Source: Bacillota bacterium | Lineage (GTDB): Bacteria > Bacillota > Clostridia > Lachnospirales > Lachnospiraceae | NCBI GenBank assembly: GCA_023460575.1 | Contig: JAEWPQ010000185.1 | Location: forward strand, 46,271 to 110,270 | Length of the DNA: 64,000 nucleotides | Direction of reading: 5' to 3' | Shown: in pieces, positions 41,829 through 50,653 of the stretch | How the letters are laid out: every line of letters starts with the position of its first letter | Position numbering within the stretch: position 1 is the first letter of the stretch | Made by a program: the position numbers and the translations under genes | The notes under the pieces: generated by a model | Database searches by the model: none | Told to the model about the DNA's origin: nothing | The model's input: only the letters and a program-made list of their open reading frames with translations

Positions 41829-43568
41829 ATGATAAAAATTGAAAATCTATCCTACTCATATCCACAGAAGGATTTGTATCATAACATTTCATTCACTTTA
41901 GAAGAGGGCCAGCATTGTGCCTTTATCGGAACGAGCGGCAGCGGAAAAAGTACGCTGGTCGATATCCTTATGGATCCTGAAAAATACATGTTTGATGGAA
42001 AACTGGAGATATCTCCCAATTGCAGAATTGGATATGTCAGTCAGTTCTCTCAGCTGGATGATTCAAAGGAAATAACCGTATCCGAATATATCGGTAAGGA
42101 ATTTATGATACTGCAGAATGAAATTACATCAATCTGCACTGAAATGGAAACTTCATCGGACATCGATACTCTTCTGGAAAAATATCAGCAGGCCCTGGAT
42201 GCCTTTCAGGCGATTGACGGAGATAATTTTGAAAGCAACATGAATAAGCAGTTAAGCCTGGCAGACTTAGGCAAACAGGAAAATCTGCCTGTCTCCCAGC
42301 TCAGCGGCGGAGAATTCAAGCTGGTTCAGGTAATAAAAGAAATGATGACTCAGCCTGACTTAATTATAATGGACGAACCCGATGTGTTCCTGGATTTTGA
42401 GAACCTGAATTCTCTTAAAAATCTGATTAATTCACACAAAGGAACCATGCTGGTTATCACACACAACCGGTATTTATTAAATCACTGTTTTAACAAAATT
42501 ATCCACCTGGAAAACAAACTCCTCCAGGAATTTGACGGCCGGTATATTGATTATAACTTTTCCTTACTTCAAAATAAAATTGAATTACAGGAACTGGCTG
42601 CCGCTGATACAGAAGAGATCCAGAGAAATGAGATTATAATCAATAATTTAAGATCACTGGCAACTACACATACGGAAGCAGCCAGAGGAAAATCCTTAAA
42701 AGCGAGAAAGAAAATCCAGGAACGGTTAATAGCCCGAAGAATTCAGGCTCCATTTGTGGATATCAAACAGCCGGAAATCCACTTTACAATTGCCAGTGAA
42801 CTGGAAGATGAGACCGTATTAAAAGTCAGAGATTACAGTGTGGCATTTGATGAAATGCTTTTAGAAAACGTTAACTTTGAGATCAAATCCAAAGAAAAAG
42901 TTGCGCTGATCGGTCCAAACGGAACGGGAAAAACCACACTACTCCGGGATATTTTTAAAAATAGCCAAGACTCCATAGAGATAACGGAAAACGTTAAGAC
43001 AGCCTTTTTATCCCAGCTCCAGGGTGAAATGTTAAACGAGTCTGAAACAGTACTGGATGAATTTTTTGGCCTGGGCTTCAAAACGTACGATGAAATCAGC
43101 TCCTATCTCTCAAATTTTGCATTTGATGAATCTGTCCTTCATCAGAAAATAGGTGCTCTGTCCGGCGGCGAAAAAAATATTCTTCAATTAGCCAAAATTT
43201 CTGCAGGCAAAGCAGATTTACTACTCCTTGATGAACCGACCAGCCATTTAGATACTTATTCTCAAATAGCATTGGAAAAAGCGATTGGAGATTACAAGGG
43301 AGCAGTTCTGATGATATCCCACGATTTTTATTCTATCGTAAACTGTGCAGATCATGTCTTAATCATTGATGATAAGACAATCAGAAAAATGAGCATGCGT
43401 AAATTCAGACAAATGACCTACACCAGACATTTTGATAAAGATTATTTAGAATTAGAGCAAAAGAAAAAGGCAGTTGAAACCAAAATTGAACTGGCTTTAA
43501 AAAACAACGATTTTGAACTGGCAAAAGATTTATCCGAAGAATTGGAAACCATCATACAAATGCTCTAA
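41829..43568 (+). CDS. ABC-F family ATPase
   Basis: The 579-residue protein has two ABC domains and no membrane segments. Domain 1 has Walker A GTSGSGKST, signature LSGGEFKLVQ and Walker B LIIMDEPDVFLDF; domain 2 has GPNGTGKTT, LSGGEKNILQ and LLLLDEPTSHLD. The linker between them (about 245-315) is basic and helical (ARGKSLKARKKIQERL), as needed to reach the ribosomal P-site, and a C-terminal coiled coil follows (LELEQKKKAVETKIELALKN). ABC-F proteins act on ribosomes, some giving protection against antibiotics. GGAGG lies six bases upstream. Specific function unproven. Confidence 0.9.
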   Translation: MIKIENLSYSYPQKDLYHNISFTLEEGQHCAFIGTSGSGKSTLVDILMDPEKYMFDGKLEISPNCRIGYVSQFSQLDDSKEITVSEYIGKEFMILQNEITSICTEMETSSDIDTLLEKYQQALDAFQAIDGDNFESNMNKQLSLADLGKQENLPVSQLSGGEFKLVQVIKEMMTQPDLIIMDEPDVFLDFENLNSLKNLINSHKGTMLVITHNRYLLNHCFNKIIHLENKLLQEFDGRYIDYNFSLLQNKIELQELAAADTEEIQRNEIIINNLRSLATTHTEAARGKSLKARKKIQERLIARRIQAPFVDIKQPEIHFTIASELEDETVLKVRDYSVAFDEMLLENVNFEIKSKEKVALIGPNGTGKTTLLRDIFKNSQDSIEITENVKTAFLSQLQGEMLNESETVLDEFFGLGFKTYDEISSYLSNFAFDESVLHQKIGALSGGEKNILQLAKISAGKADLLLLDEPTSHLDTYSQIALEKAIGDYKGAVLMISHDFYSIVNCADHVLIIDDKTIRKMSMRKFRQMTYTRHFDKDYLELEQKKKAVETKIELALKNNDFELAKDLSEELETIIQML

Positions 43569-43583
43569 ATTTATGTAATACCT

Positions 43584-43907
43584 TTATTTCATATGCTCCT
43601 GACCCCATTGATACATCAGCTCCAGTATTGGAATCAGGGTGCGTCCTTCTTCTGTAAGAGAATATTCCACACGGGGCGGTACTTCATTGTATTGCTCTCT
43701 GTGGATTAAGCTGCTGGCTTCCAGTTCTTTCAACTGTGCGCTTAATGTTTTATGGGCAATCGGGTGCAGTTCTCCCCGTAATTTATTGTATCGTATGATT
43801 CCTGCCTGATAAATTCTCCACAAGATAATCCATTTCCATTTTCCTTCTACAGCTGACATGGTGAAATACATCGGGCAGCTGCTGTAATTTCTTTCAAAAT
43901 CCGACAT
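43584..43907 (-). CDS. HxlR-family transcriptional regulator
   Basis: The 107-residue protein has the HxlR winged helix with the N-terminal Cys-containing segment (NYSSCPMYFTMSAVEGKWKW), the HTH IIRYNKLRGELHPIAHKTLS and the wing EVPPRVEYSLTEEGRTLIPI. The Cys in SSCP is typical of members responding to reactive electrophiles. GGGAGG precedes the ATG. It is divergent from the flavin reductase gene, a common arrangement in which it regulates that gene. Confidence 0.92.
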   Translation of the reverse strand: MSDFERNYSSCPMYFTMSAVEGKWKWIILWRIYQAGIIRYNKLRGELHPIAHKTLSAQLKELEASSLIHREQYNEVPPRVEYSLTEEGRTLIPILELMYQWGQEHMK

Positions 43908-43920
43908 CGATTCCTCCCTG

Positions 43921-43936
43921 CTAACAAAAAAGTTAG
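43921..43936. promoter_or_regulatory. Possible HxlR operator
   Basis: CTAAC-AAAAAA-GTTAG is an inverted repeat 14 bases upstream of the HxlR gene, in the divergent promoter region shared with the flavin reductase. Confidence 0.45.
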
Positions 43937-44020
43937 TATCTTACAACAATGTGCATACTTTTCTTATTTAGTATAAGGATATATAATTTATCTGTAAAAA
44001 TCAAGTAGGAGGATGTAACT

Positions 44021-44671
44021 ATGAAAGTGATCGCAATTAACGGAAGTCCCCGCAAAAATCACAACACTGCTGCTCTGCTTAAAAAAGCACTGGAGGGAGC
44101 ACAGGCAAACGGCGCTGAAACAGAGCTTATTCATTTATATGATCTAAACTACAAAGGCTGCACCAGCTGTTTTGCCTGTAAGAGAAAGGATGGTCCCAGC
44201 TATGGAACATGTGCCTGGAAGGATGAGTTAAGTCCCATTCTTCAAAAAATCAAAGAGGCCGACGCCATTATTCTGGGTTCCCCTATTTATCTGCATGATG
44301 TTACCGGACAGATGCATGCCTTTTTGGAGCGCCTTGTTTTCCCTTATATAACATATACGGAAGGCTACAAAAGTCTGTTTGAACGAAAAATTAAAATCGG
44401 ACTTATCTATACCATGAACGTGACTGCCGAACAAATGGAGGAACGGGGTTTTCGTTCAACATTAAATGGTATCCAGGGTTTCCTGCAAAGGACCTTTGGC
44501 TATAGTGAATCACTGTTTTCCTATGATACATACCAGTTTGACGACTATAATAAATACGTTGTGACGGTTTTCGATGAGCACCATAAATCATTGGTCAGAG
44601 AAAACCAGTTTCCAGAGGACTGTCTCAAAGCATATGATATGGGGCAGCATTTTGCCAGGCAGGAAGTATAA
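44021..44671 (+). CDS. Flavodoxin-like NADPH-dependent FMN reductase with Cys cluster
   Basis: The 216-residue protein has the flavodoxin-fold phosphate loop NGSPRKNHNTAALL at its N-terminus, a Cys cluster GCTSCFACKRKDG with a further Cys in YGTCAWKDEL, and the flavin-contacting segment GSPIYLHDVTGQMHAFLERL. The CxxCxxC pattern is found in iron-sulfur flavoproteins and related NAD(P)H-quinone reductases; whether a cluster is bound is uncertain. AGGAGG precedes the ATG. Likely a stress-linked electron transfer enzyme controlled by the divergent HxlR protein. Confidence 0.9.
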   Translation: MKVIAINGSPRKNHNTAALLKKALEGAQANGAETELIHLYDLNYKGCTSCFACKRKDGPSYGTCAWKDELSPILQKIKEADAIILGSPIYLHDVTGQMHAFLERLVFPYITYTEGYKSLFERKIKIGLIYTMNVTAEQMEERGFRSTLNGIQGFLQRTFGYSESLFSYDTYQFDDYNKYVVTVFDEHHKSLVRENQFPEDCLKAYDMGQHFARQEV

Positions 44672-44775
44672 AACCAGTAAACTCTAATATTTTAACCCAT
44701 TTTTCACTGGAAACAGGACTTGATCTGTTCTGATATCCTCAATCCTTGAGTAATATGGCATAGGCAGAATTCAAG

Positions 44776-45228
44776 TCACTCGTTTCCAGCCGCATAAATA
44801 ATTAACTTTCGAAATGATTCTTCAAAACGTTCATCATCTTCTTTTGTTCTTTTTCCAGGTCCTTTCAGATGATTTTTAGATTTCGCTCTTCTTGCCGCTT
44901 TTGCGATGTGCCGTTCCATAAGGAGCTGATTGATATTATCGTTGGTATACCACTTTCCTGACTGATGAATTCCATACGCGCCTTTTCCCAGCGCCATCGC
45001 CGCTACCCCATAATCCTGTGTTACCACGATATCGCCGGATTTGCATAAGTTTATCAATGCAAAGTCCACTGCATCTGCTCCCGCGCCAATAATCCTGATC
45101 TCGCTGTAATCAGACTGCAGCACATGATTGGTATCACATAGGAGACACACATTTATTTTATGTTCCTTTGCTGTTTTTTCTACAATACGGACTACCGGGC
45201 AGGCATCTGCATCTACGTAAATCGTCAT
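44776..45228 (-). CDS. YaiI/YqxD family (DUF188) protein
   Basis: The 150-residue protein begins MTIYVDADACPVVRIVEKTA and contains VTQDYGVAAMALGKGAYGIH and the tail KSKNHLKGPGKRTKEDDERF, all typical of the YaiI/YqxD family. Its PIN-like fold with acidic residues (DADACP, TQDYG) suggests nuclease-type metal binding, but activity is not established. AGGTGG precedes the ATG. The space between it and the flavin reductase (44672-44775) shows nothing notable. Confidence 0.93.
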   Translation of the reverse strand: MTIYVDADACPVVRIVEKTAKEHKINVCLLCDTNHVLQSDYSEIRIIGAGADAVDFALINLCKSGDIVVTQDYGVAAMALGKGAYGIHQSGKWYTNDNINQLLMERHIAKAARRAKSKNHLKGPGKRTKEDDERFEESFRKLIIYAAGNE

Positions 45229-45266
45229 TTATTTCCACCTCTTTCTTAATGATAAGGATTTATACT

Positions 45267-45305
45267 GAAAAAGGATTTGAAACATTGCGCTTCAAATCCT
45301 CTTTT
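45267..45305 (-). terminator. Terminator of the acetate transporter gene
   Basis: AGGATTTGAA (45272-45281) pairs with TTCAAATCCT (45291-45300) over a nine-base loop; on the minus strand it is followed by TTTTTC. It lies 10 bases after the gene's stop. Confidence 0.8.
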
Positions 45306-45314
45306 GTTCCTCGT

Positions 45315-45914
45315 TTATAAAGGAAAAATAGTCTTTTTAAATTCCTGGTTCAGAACCTGTCCCATAGAATTATAGATAGCGGACGCTCCGCAGAACATTC
45401 CCACATATCCGGCAATTGTATGTATGGATTCTTTTCCGGTAAAGTCAGCAAGTGACAGCAGAAAGAATAAAACGGTAAGAGAGCCAAAAACCACCTGGCT
45501 GGCACGGTTATGTTTTAAAGTTCCGATAAACATGAAAAGGGTGAACACACACCAGAGACCCAGGTAACATCCCATGCTTATTGGGTCAGCAGCTTCGATT
45601 CCTTTAAACGGGTTAATCCAGATTAAAATCAGAGACCACCAGAAGAAACCATAGGCTGTAAATGCTGTTGCACCAAACGTGTTGTTTTTTCTGAATTCCA
45701 TAATACCAGCTATAATCTGAGCGGCACCACCTAATCCAAATCCCATTGCAACGATTACAATAGATAAAGGAATAAATCCTGCATTATGAATATTCAGCAG
45801 GCAGGTAGTCATTCCGAATCCTAAAAGTCCAAGAGGAGCCGGATTTGCAATGGCAGAAGGGGTTGATAGTGCTGTTGGTGTTGACTGAATTGATGAAGCT
45901 GTTTTGGTTGACAT
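45315..45914 (-). CDS. Acetate/succinate transporter, GPR1/FUN34/YaaH family
   Basis: The start at 45914 (MSTKTASSIQSTPTALS) follows AAAGGA; the frame extends to 45971 without a site. The 199-residue protein has the family signature NPAPLGLLGFGMTTCLLNIH followed by six membrane segments. In E. coli the homologue SatP moves acetate and succinate with protons. The N-terminal Ser/Thr-rich stretch is short and probably disordered. It stands alone with its own terminator. Confidence 0.92.
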   Translation of the reverse strand: MSTKTASSIQSTPTALSTPSAIANPAPLGLLGFGMTTCLLNIHNAGFIPLSIVIVAMGFGLGGAAQIIAGIMEFRKNNTFGATAFTAYGFFWWSLILIWINPFKGIEAADPISMGCYLGLWCVFTLFMFIGTLKHNRASQVVFGSLTVLFFLLSLADFTGKESIHTIAGYVGMFCGASAIYNSMGQVLNQEFKKTIFPL

Positions 45915-46041
45915 TGTTAAAAAATCCTTTCGAGTGTTATATGCGAAAACGCACCTGGCATATAATATCATCTATTTTAACAAAATTCAACAGAAATCTG
46001 TTTTGTTTCCTCATAGTCATACCCATTCATTTTTCTCGCAA

Positions 46042-46914
46042 TTATACTGACACCTGACACATACTGATAAATTTATAAATTCCTACCGTCTCTTTAGCTG
46101 CTTCCTGTTTCTCCTGCTGCTGCCAAAACACTATAAATAAAAGTTCAATGCACTGCATCATAAGCGGGAGAGCATTTTTTTCCTCTTTTTCTAAAACATT
46201 AATAGTTTCATAACCACTGAGAAACTGGCTGATAAATGTAAGCCATTTATCCTTTATTGCCATAAGGTCCTTCTGACCTGATAATTGTCCCAACAGGAAA
46301 TAAGCTATGTCAAATAATCGGGCATCATGTTTACCTAAGTCAAAATCCAGAACACCGGTTAATGTTGTTCCTTCAAACAGCAAATTACCATAATGCAGAT
46401 CCCGGTGAATCTGCTGCTTCGGTAAATTGGGATAAATACAGCATAATGCTTCCATTGGCCCAGACCATTCTTCTTTTTTCAACAAACTGCTGTCGGAAAG
46501 CCCATTGCTAATCCAGCCCTGCAGTTCCTCATAAAATAACGGGAGATCTGTCCGGTCATCGGTAACTGTCATAAGTGCACTGTGGATTTTCGCAGCAATG
46601 ACACCTGTCTCATAAGCAATGGCCTCATAATCCTGTTTAAACACATCTTTCATATGGCTGCCAGCCAGCTTCTCCATTAACAGATAGCATCCATCTTCTT
46701 CCACTATAAAATCTGTGCCATCTTTTGTTTTCAGGATATGTGGCACAGGAACTCCATGGGCACGAAGTGCTGCAACAAGCCTTATATTACTTATTACAGA
46801 GTTCTTTGTGTCCACTCGTTTTAGAATATACTTTCCTGCCACTTCCCAGGTTATCGGCGTAGTGACAACCGGCTCTCCATCAATGCCCCAATTCACAATT
46901 ACATCTGCTGTCAT
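46042..46914 (-). CDS. Aminoglycoside-phosphotransferase-like kinase
   Basis: The 290-residue protein has the APH kinase fold. The catalytic loop is IHRDLHYGNLLFE (Asp base and Asn ligand), and the metal-binding Asp follows in LTGVLDFDLGKHDARLFDIA. N-terminal lysine candidates are in ILKRVDT. Family members phosphorylate small molecules, including aminoglycosides or homoserine-like substrates; nothing here fixes the substrate. The RBS is GGGGGAG at 12 bases. It follows the MATE gene by about 100 bases on the same strand. Confidence 0.88.
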   Translation of the reverse strand: MTADVIVNWGIDGEPVVTTPITWEVAGKYILKRVDTKNSVISNIRLVAALRAHGVPVPHILKTKDGTDFIVEEDGCYLLMEKLAGSHMKDVFKQDYEAIAYETGVIAAKIHSALMTVTDDRTDLPLFYEELQGWISNGLSDSSLLKKEEWSGPMEALCCIYPNLPKQQIHRDLHYGNLLFEGTTLTGVLDFDLGKHDARLFDIAYFLLGQLSGQKDLMAIKDKWLTFISQFLSGYETINVLEKEEKNALPLMMQCIELLFIVFWQQQEKQEAAKETVGIYKFISMCQVSV

Positions 46915-47018
46915 ACATGCCCCACTCTCCCCCGCCTTTAACTACTGTACCAAGTCCTATGTTACTACAAACTTATCATATCTGCATAGGATTATCAATG
47001 TAAAACTTACACAATTCC

Positions 47019-48365
47019 TCATATCTTTTTCATCTTGGAAAATTCTCTCATAACCAGCACAGTTGACAAAATCAAGACTCCGATGTCTGTAAGAACCGGT
47101 GCGATAAATACTCCGTGAATTCCCAGATTTCCAATCCTGGGTATAAGAAGAACCAGTGGGATGAAAAATACAATCTGCCTGAGAAGCGTAAGGATGGCTG
47201 CCATCCCCCCTTTTCCTAATGATTGAAACAGGGTAATTGACAGAATCATTATTCCAAGAGATATGTATGTTGAAAAGAACAACCGGAGACTGCTGATTCC
47301 CAACTGTGCAGTGGCCACATCCGTTATAAACATCGATAACATGGTTTCGGGGAAAAACATAACGGGTATATAAAACAACAGTGAAAATACAGTTGCCCCT
47401 GCCATAAAGGTCTTTGTAATTTTCTTCACCCGGTCATATTTCTTTGCTCCATAATTTGTACCCACAGCCGGTTGAAATCCCTGGCTGATTCCCCACAGCG
47501 GTATAAATGCAAATGCCTGGATTCTTAAGCATGCACCCAGAATAATCTGCCACTCACTTCCTCCATAATTTGCTGCAGTGTGATACATGAGTGTCTGCTG
47601 AATCAGCTGCATCAGCTGCATCAGCATGGCAGACACTCCTACTGATAAGACTTCCGGCATAAGCTCGAGATCCAGACGAATGGTGTTGATGCAGACATTT
47701 TTGCTCTTATTCAGGAAATACCATAGTGTAACTCCTGCCTGTATAATCTGAGCAGCTACTGTTGCATATGCTGCTCCCGTAACACTATGAGTGATTGTTA
47801 TCATGACAGGGTCAAGAATAATATTTATAATTGCACCAAGTCCCATTAGCATCATTGCCCGTTTTAATAATCCCTCTCCACGCATAACCATGTTGGAGGC
47901 CTGCGCAAAATTCACAAATATGGAACCCGCGAAAATAATCCTGAGATAAATAACAGCATTCTCAAGAATATCTCCTTCTGCGCCTGACAGCAAAAGAAGC
48001 TGACGGGTGAATACCATACCCAGCATTGTGACTGCTGCTGATAAAAGAAATACGCTGATTATAAGATTACCCATTATTTTATTTATGGTTGCCTGATCCT
48101 TTTTACCAATTGCTCTGGACAAAACCGAAGCTGATCCCACCCCAATTAACGTGGCAATTCCACTATTTATTAATGTGAACGGATATGCCACTGTAACGGC
48201 ACCCATTGCCTGGGGAGAAAGCATCTGGCCTGTAAATACTGCATCCATAAAATTATAAAGTCCAATCACTACCATTCCTATAATGGCAGGCAAGCTAAGA
48301 GAAATCATAAGCTTAAATGGTTTTTCATTTAAAATTTCCGTTCTGGTATCCTTGGTCTGTTCCAT
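47019..48365 (-). CDS. MATE-family efflux protein
   Basis: The 448-residue protein has twelve membrane segments in two homologous halves; the first begins KLMISLSLPAIIGMVVIGLY, with NFMDAVFTGQMLSPQAMGAV as the family signature. MATE proteins export cationic compounds or metabolites using proton or sodium gradients. AAGGAGG precedes the ATG. The palindrome GTTAGTTAGCACTAAC lies about 80 bases upstream, and the TetR gene precedes it on the same strand, so it is probably controlled by that regulator. Confidence 0.94.
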   Translation of the reverse strand: MEQTKDTRTEILNEKPFKLMISLSLPAIIGMVVIGLYNFMDAVFTGQMLSPQAMGAVTVAYPFTLINSGIATLIGVGSASVLSRAIGKKDQATINKIMGNLIISVFLLSAAVTMLGMVFTRQLLLLSGAEGDILENAVIYLRIIFAGSIFVNFAQASNMVMRGEGLLKRAMMLMGLGAIINIILDPVMITITHSVTGAAYATVAAQIIQAGVTLWYFLNKSKNVCINTIRLDLELMPEVLSVGVSAMLMQLMQLIQQTLMYHTAANYGGSEWQIILGACLRIQAFAFIPLWGISQGFQPAVGTNYGAKKYDRVKKITKTFMAGATVFSLLFYIPVMFFPETMLSMFITDVATAQLGISSLRLFFSTYISLGIMILSITLFQSLGKGGMAAILTLLRQIVFFIPLVLLIPRIGNLGIHGVFIAPVLTDIGVLILSTVLVMREFSKMKKI

Positions 48366-48441
48366 AAATATCCTCCTTGTATTACTTCCTTTTTGTTATG
48401 TTTTATTTAGCTTTTCATAATCATCCTAATTCACGGCCTTG

Positions 48442-48457
48442 GTTAGTTAGCACTAAC
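48442..48457 (-). promoter_or_regulatory. Possible TetR operator upstream of the MATE gene
   Basis: GTTAGT-TAGC-ACTAAC is a perfect inverted repeat resembling the GTTAG...CTAAC repeat in the promoter of the ECF transporter operon at 49256-49283. Confidence 0.5.
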
Positions 48458-48472
48458 TTTGTAGCATAAAAA

Positions 48473-49084
48473 TTATGGTTCAAACAATTTCATCCAACCT
48501 GCAGTATAAAAAATACGAAGCATGTGAATATATTTTTTAGCATGCTCATAAGTCATATCGTGTTCAAATATTTCGATGATTCCCTTAAAAAGCATATTTG
48601 CAAGATTTCGGCTTAGCTGATCATCAATATCCACTGAAAAAAATCCGTTTCTTTCCATTAAAATAAGAAACTGTCTGGTAGCATCTACTTCAATCGACAC
48701 AAATTTGTCCATATAAGACTCATATTCGGTACCGCTGGAACGGCAGAAAAGCAATTTAAATTCATCATAGTATTGGTACATATAATCGACCATTGTATCT
48801 AATGCTGTTTTGGAAATGTTTCCAATCTGCTCATATTGAATTGACGGATCCATTGCCATATAATCATTCTGAAGCTTTACATAGTAATCATAGAGATGTT
48901 CTGCAGGTCCGGAAACAATTGCATGGAATAAATCTTCTTTTCCTGTAAAATAACCATAAAAAGCTCCTAACGTAAAACCTAATCTCTTACAAAGCTGGCG
49001 CAATGATGTTTCTTTATATCCTTTTTTCAGAAATTCTTTTTTACCCTCCTCAAGAAATTTCTCCTTTGTAAGAGTTCCTTCCAT
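48473..49084 (-). CDS. TetR-family transcriptional regulator
   Basis: The start at 49084 (MEGTLTKEKFLEEGKKEF) follows AAAGGGGG; a longer frame to 49141 crosses the operator palindrome. The TetR helix-turn-helix is GYKETSLRQLCKRLGFTLGA then FYGYFTGKEDLFHAIV. The ligand domain is helical, ends FYTAGWMKLFEP and is of usual length (203 residues). It sits between the MATE pump and the divergent ECF transporter operon, both with GTTAG-type palindromes, and also has a large palindrome over its own promoter. Confidence 0.93.
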   Translation of the reverse strand: MEGTLTKEKFLEEGKKEFLKKGYKETSLRQLCKRLGFTLGAFYGYFTGKEDLFHAIVSGPAEHLYDYYVKLQNDYMAMDPSIQYEQIGNISKTALDTMVDYMYQYYDEFKLLFCRSSGTEYESYMDKFVSIEVDATRQFLILMERNGFFSVDIDDQLSRNLANMLFKGIIEIFEHDMTYEHAKKYIHMLRIFYTAGWMKLFEP

Positions 49085-49112
49085 AATATATTCCCCCTTT
49101 CCTTTAAGATCA

Positions 49113-49156
49113 TATTGTAATATAGCAGTGCTATATATCACTGCTATATTACAATA
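49113..49156 (-). promoter_or_regulatory. Large palindrome over the tetR promoter
   Basis: TATTGTAATATAGCAGTG and CACTGCTATATTACAATA are perfect 18-base arms with an eight-base loop. On the minus strand a -35 TTGACT (49175-49170) and -10 TAATAT (49151-49146) are 18 bases apart, so the -10 box lies in one arm. Likely autoregulatory operator. Confidence 0.65.
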
Positions 49157-49235
49157 AACATAACAGCAAAGTCAATTCAGCTAATGACTCTTTTTATCAG
49201 ATGCCAAATATAATCTTTATCTATATGTTTTTTTA

Positions 49236-49283
49236 TTGACATTTTGCATTTGTATGTTATAGTTAGTTTTAGCTAACTATAAC
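49236..49283 (+). promoter_or_regulatory. Promoter and operator of the ECF transporter operon
   Basis: TTGACA (49236-49241) and TATAGT (49258-49263) are 16 bases apart. The inverted repeat GTTATAGTTAG-TTTTAG-CTAACTATAAC (49256-49283) covers the -10 box and start site, so binding of a repressor there would block transcription. Confidence 0.7.
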
Positions 49284-49315
49284 ATATTTTATTCTTACTA
49301 CATATGGAGGTTCCT

Positions 49316-49897
49316 ATGAATCAAAGGTTACAGGCGAAGGATTTAATTAATGTTGGAATGTTTACCGCACTATATTTTGTTTGCTTTTTTGCAACTGGAA
49401 TGTTAGGCTATATTCCTGTTTTTCTGGTTTTGCTTCCGCTTTTTTGTCCATTTGTTGCCGGAATTCCTTTTTCTCTTTATTTATCAAAGGTTAAGAAGTT
49501 TGGGATGGTCACTATTACCGGTACAATACTGGGTATTCTTATGTTTATTACCGGACACCCCTGGCCCGTCTTAGTATCTGGTTTTTTATTTGGCTTTTTC
49601 GCAGATCTCATCATGAAAACTGGAAATTATCGTACCTGGAAAAGCCTGCTTCTTGGCTATATCGTTTTCAGTGAATGGATATTAGGTGCGCTTGCCCCTC
49701 TGTTTTTTATGAGAGAAACTTATTTTTCATCCATGCGCGCCGGTTATGGTGACACCTACACAGATGCGTTAATGGCGCTTACACCCATGTGGGTATTTTT
49801 TTGTATGATTATTCTAGCCATTGCAGGCGGAACTGCAGGTGCTTTTCTTGGAAAAGCAGTGTTAAATAAACATTTCAAAAAAGCAGGTATTGTTTAG
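49316..49897 (+). CDS. ECF transporter S component, MptD/Trep_Strep family
   Basis: The start at 49316 (MNQRLQAKDLINVGMFTA) is five bases after GGAGG. The 193-residue protein has five to six membrane segments, with the family marks DLINVGMFTALYFVCFF near the N-terminus and ITGHPWPVLVSGFLFGFFAD. S components bind a vitamin or other small ligand with high affinity; for this family the ligand is not established. It heads a three-gene operon with EcfT and a fused EcfA and is divergent from tetR. Confidence 0.9.
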   Translation: MNQRLQAKDLINVGMFTALYFVCFFATGMLGYIPVFLVLLPLFCPFVAGIPFSLYLSKVKKFGMVTITGTILGILMFITGHPWPVLVSGFLFGFFADLIMKTGNYRTWKSLLLGYIVFSEWILGALAPLFFMRETYFSSMRAGYGDTYTDALMALTPMWVFFCMIILAIAGGTAGAFLGKAVLNKHFKKAGIV

Positions 49898-49910
49898 AGG
49901 AGGCGCTATA

Positions 49911-50636
49911 ATGGAAAGCAGTATCATGCTTGGAGTTCCAAAAACAAGGCTTAAACTTGACCCCAGAACCAAAATACTGATGACAGCCTCTGTAAGCATT
50001 GTATTAATCAGCGGCAGCGTAATCGGCAATGACCGGATTGCCCGCATGATGCTTGCCTTGCTGCCTGCTGTCCTGCTGCTCAGTGAAAGACGGCTTAAAA
50101 GCGGATTTTTATATTCAGCCATATTTTTTACTGCCTCATATGCTGAGTCCGTGCTGCTCCCCCGCACAGAAGGTATCAGCAGCTTTGTAATATTGATTTC
50201 TTCAGGACTTGTTACGCGATTTGTTCCAGGTTTAATCGCCGGTTATTATTTGCTAACAACTACTACCGTCAGTGAATTTAATTGTGCCATGAAGCGGATA
50301 CATGTAACGGATAAAATTACAATTCCACTCTGTGTCATGTTTCGTTTTATTCCCACAATTTCAGAAGAATCACAGTCCATTAATACTGCAATGAAGATGC
50401 GCGGGATTAAAAGAAGCAGAATTATAACAAATCCAATCCTTTATTTGGAATATAAAATTGTTCCTCTTTTAATGTCAGTTATGAAAATAGGAGAAGAACT
50501 TTCTGCAGCCGCTTTAACAAAAGGACTTGGGAGTGAAAACAAACGTACGAATATCTGTCAGATTGGATTTCATCTGTCAGATATCATAATAGCTTTTATT
50601 TCTTTAACCGGTTTCCTGTTATATATAATCAATTAA
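49911..50636 (+). CDS. ECF transporter T component
   Basis: The start at 49911 (MESSIMLGVPKTRLKLDP) follows AGGAGG by seven bases; an earlier ATG at 49890 lies in the end of the S gene. The 241-residue protein starts with the conserved LDPRTKI segment, has five membrane segments and shows the coupling-helix motif AMKMRGIKR and a second AALTKGLGS, by which EcfT contacts the ATPases. It connects the S component with the ATPase. Confidence 0.9.
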   Translation: MESSIMLGVPKTRLKLDPRTKILMTASVSIVLISGSVIGNDRIARMMLALLPAVLLLSERRLKSGFLYSAIFFTASYAESVLLPRTEGISSFVILISSGLVTRFVPGLIAGYYLLTTTTVSEFNCAMKRIHVTDKITIPLCVMFRFIPTISEESQSINTAMKMRGIKRSRIITNPILYLEYKIVPLLMSVMKIGEELSAAALTKGLGSENKRTNICQIGFHLSDIIIAFISLTGFLLYIIN

Positions 50637-50653
50637 AAGAAAGAGTTGACTGT

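Noticed and set aside
47590..47625. Short repeated CAGCTGCATCAG units inside the MATE gene
   Set aside because: They encode LMQLMQLIQQ within a membrane segment of the transporter and do not interrupt the frame.
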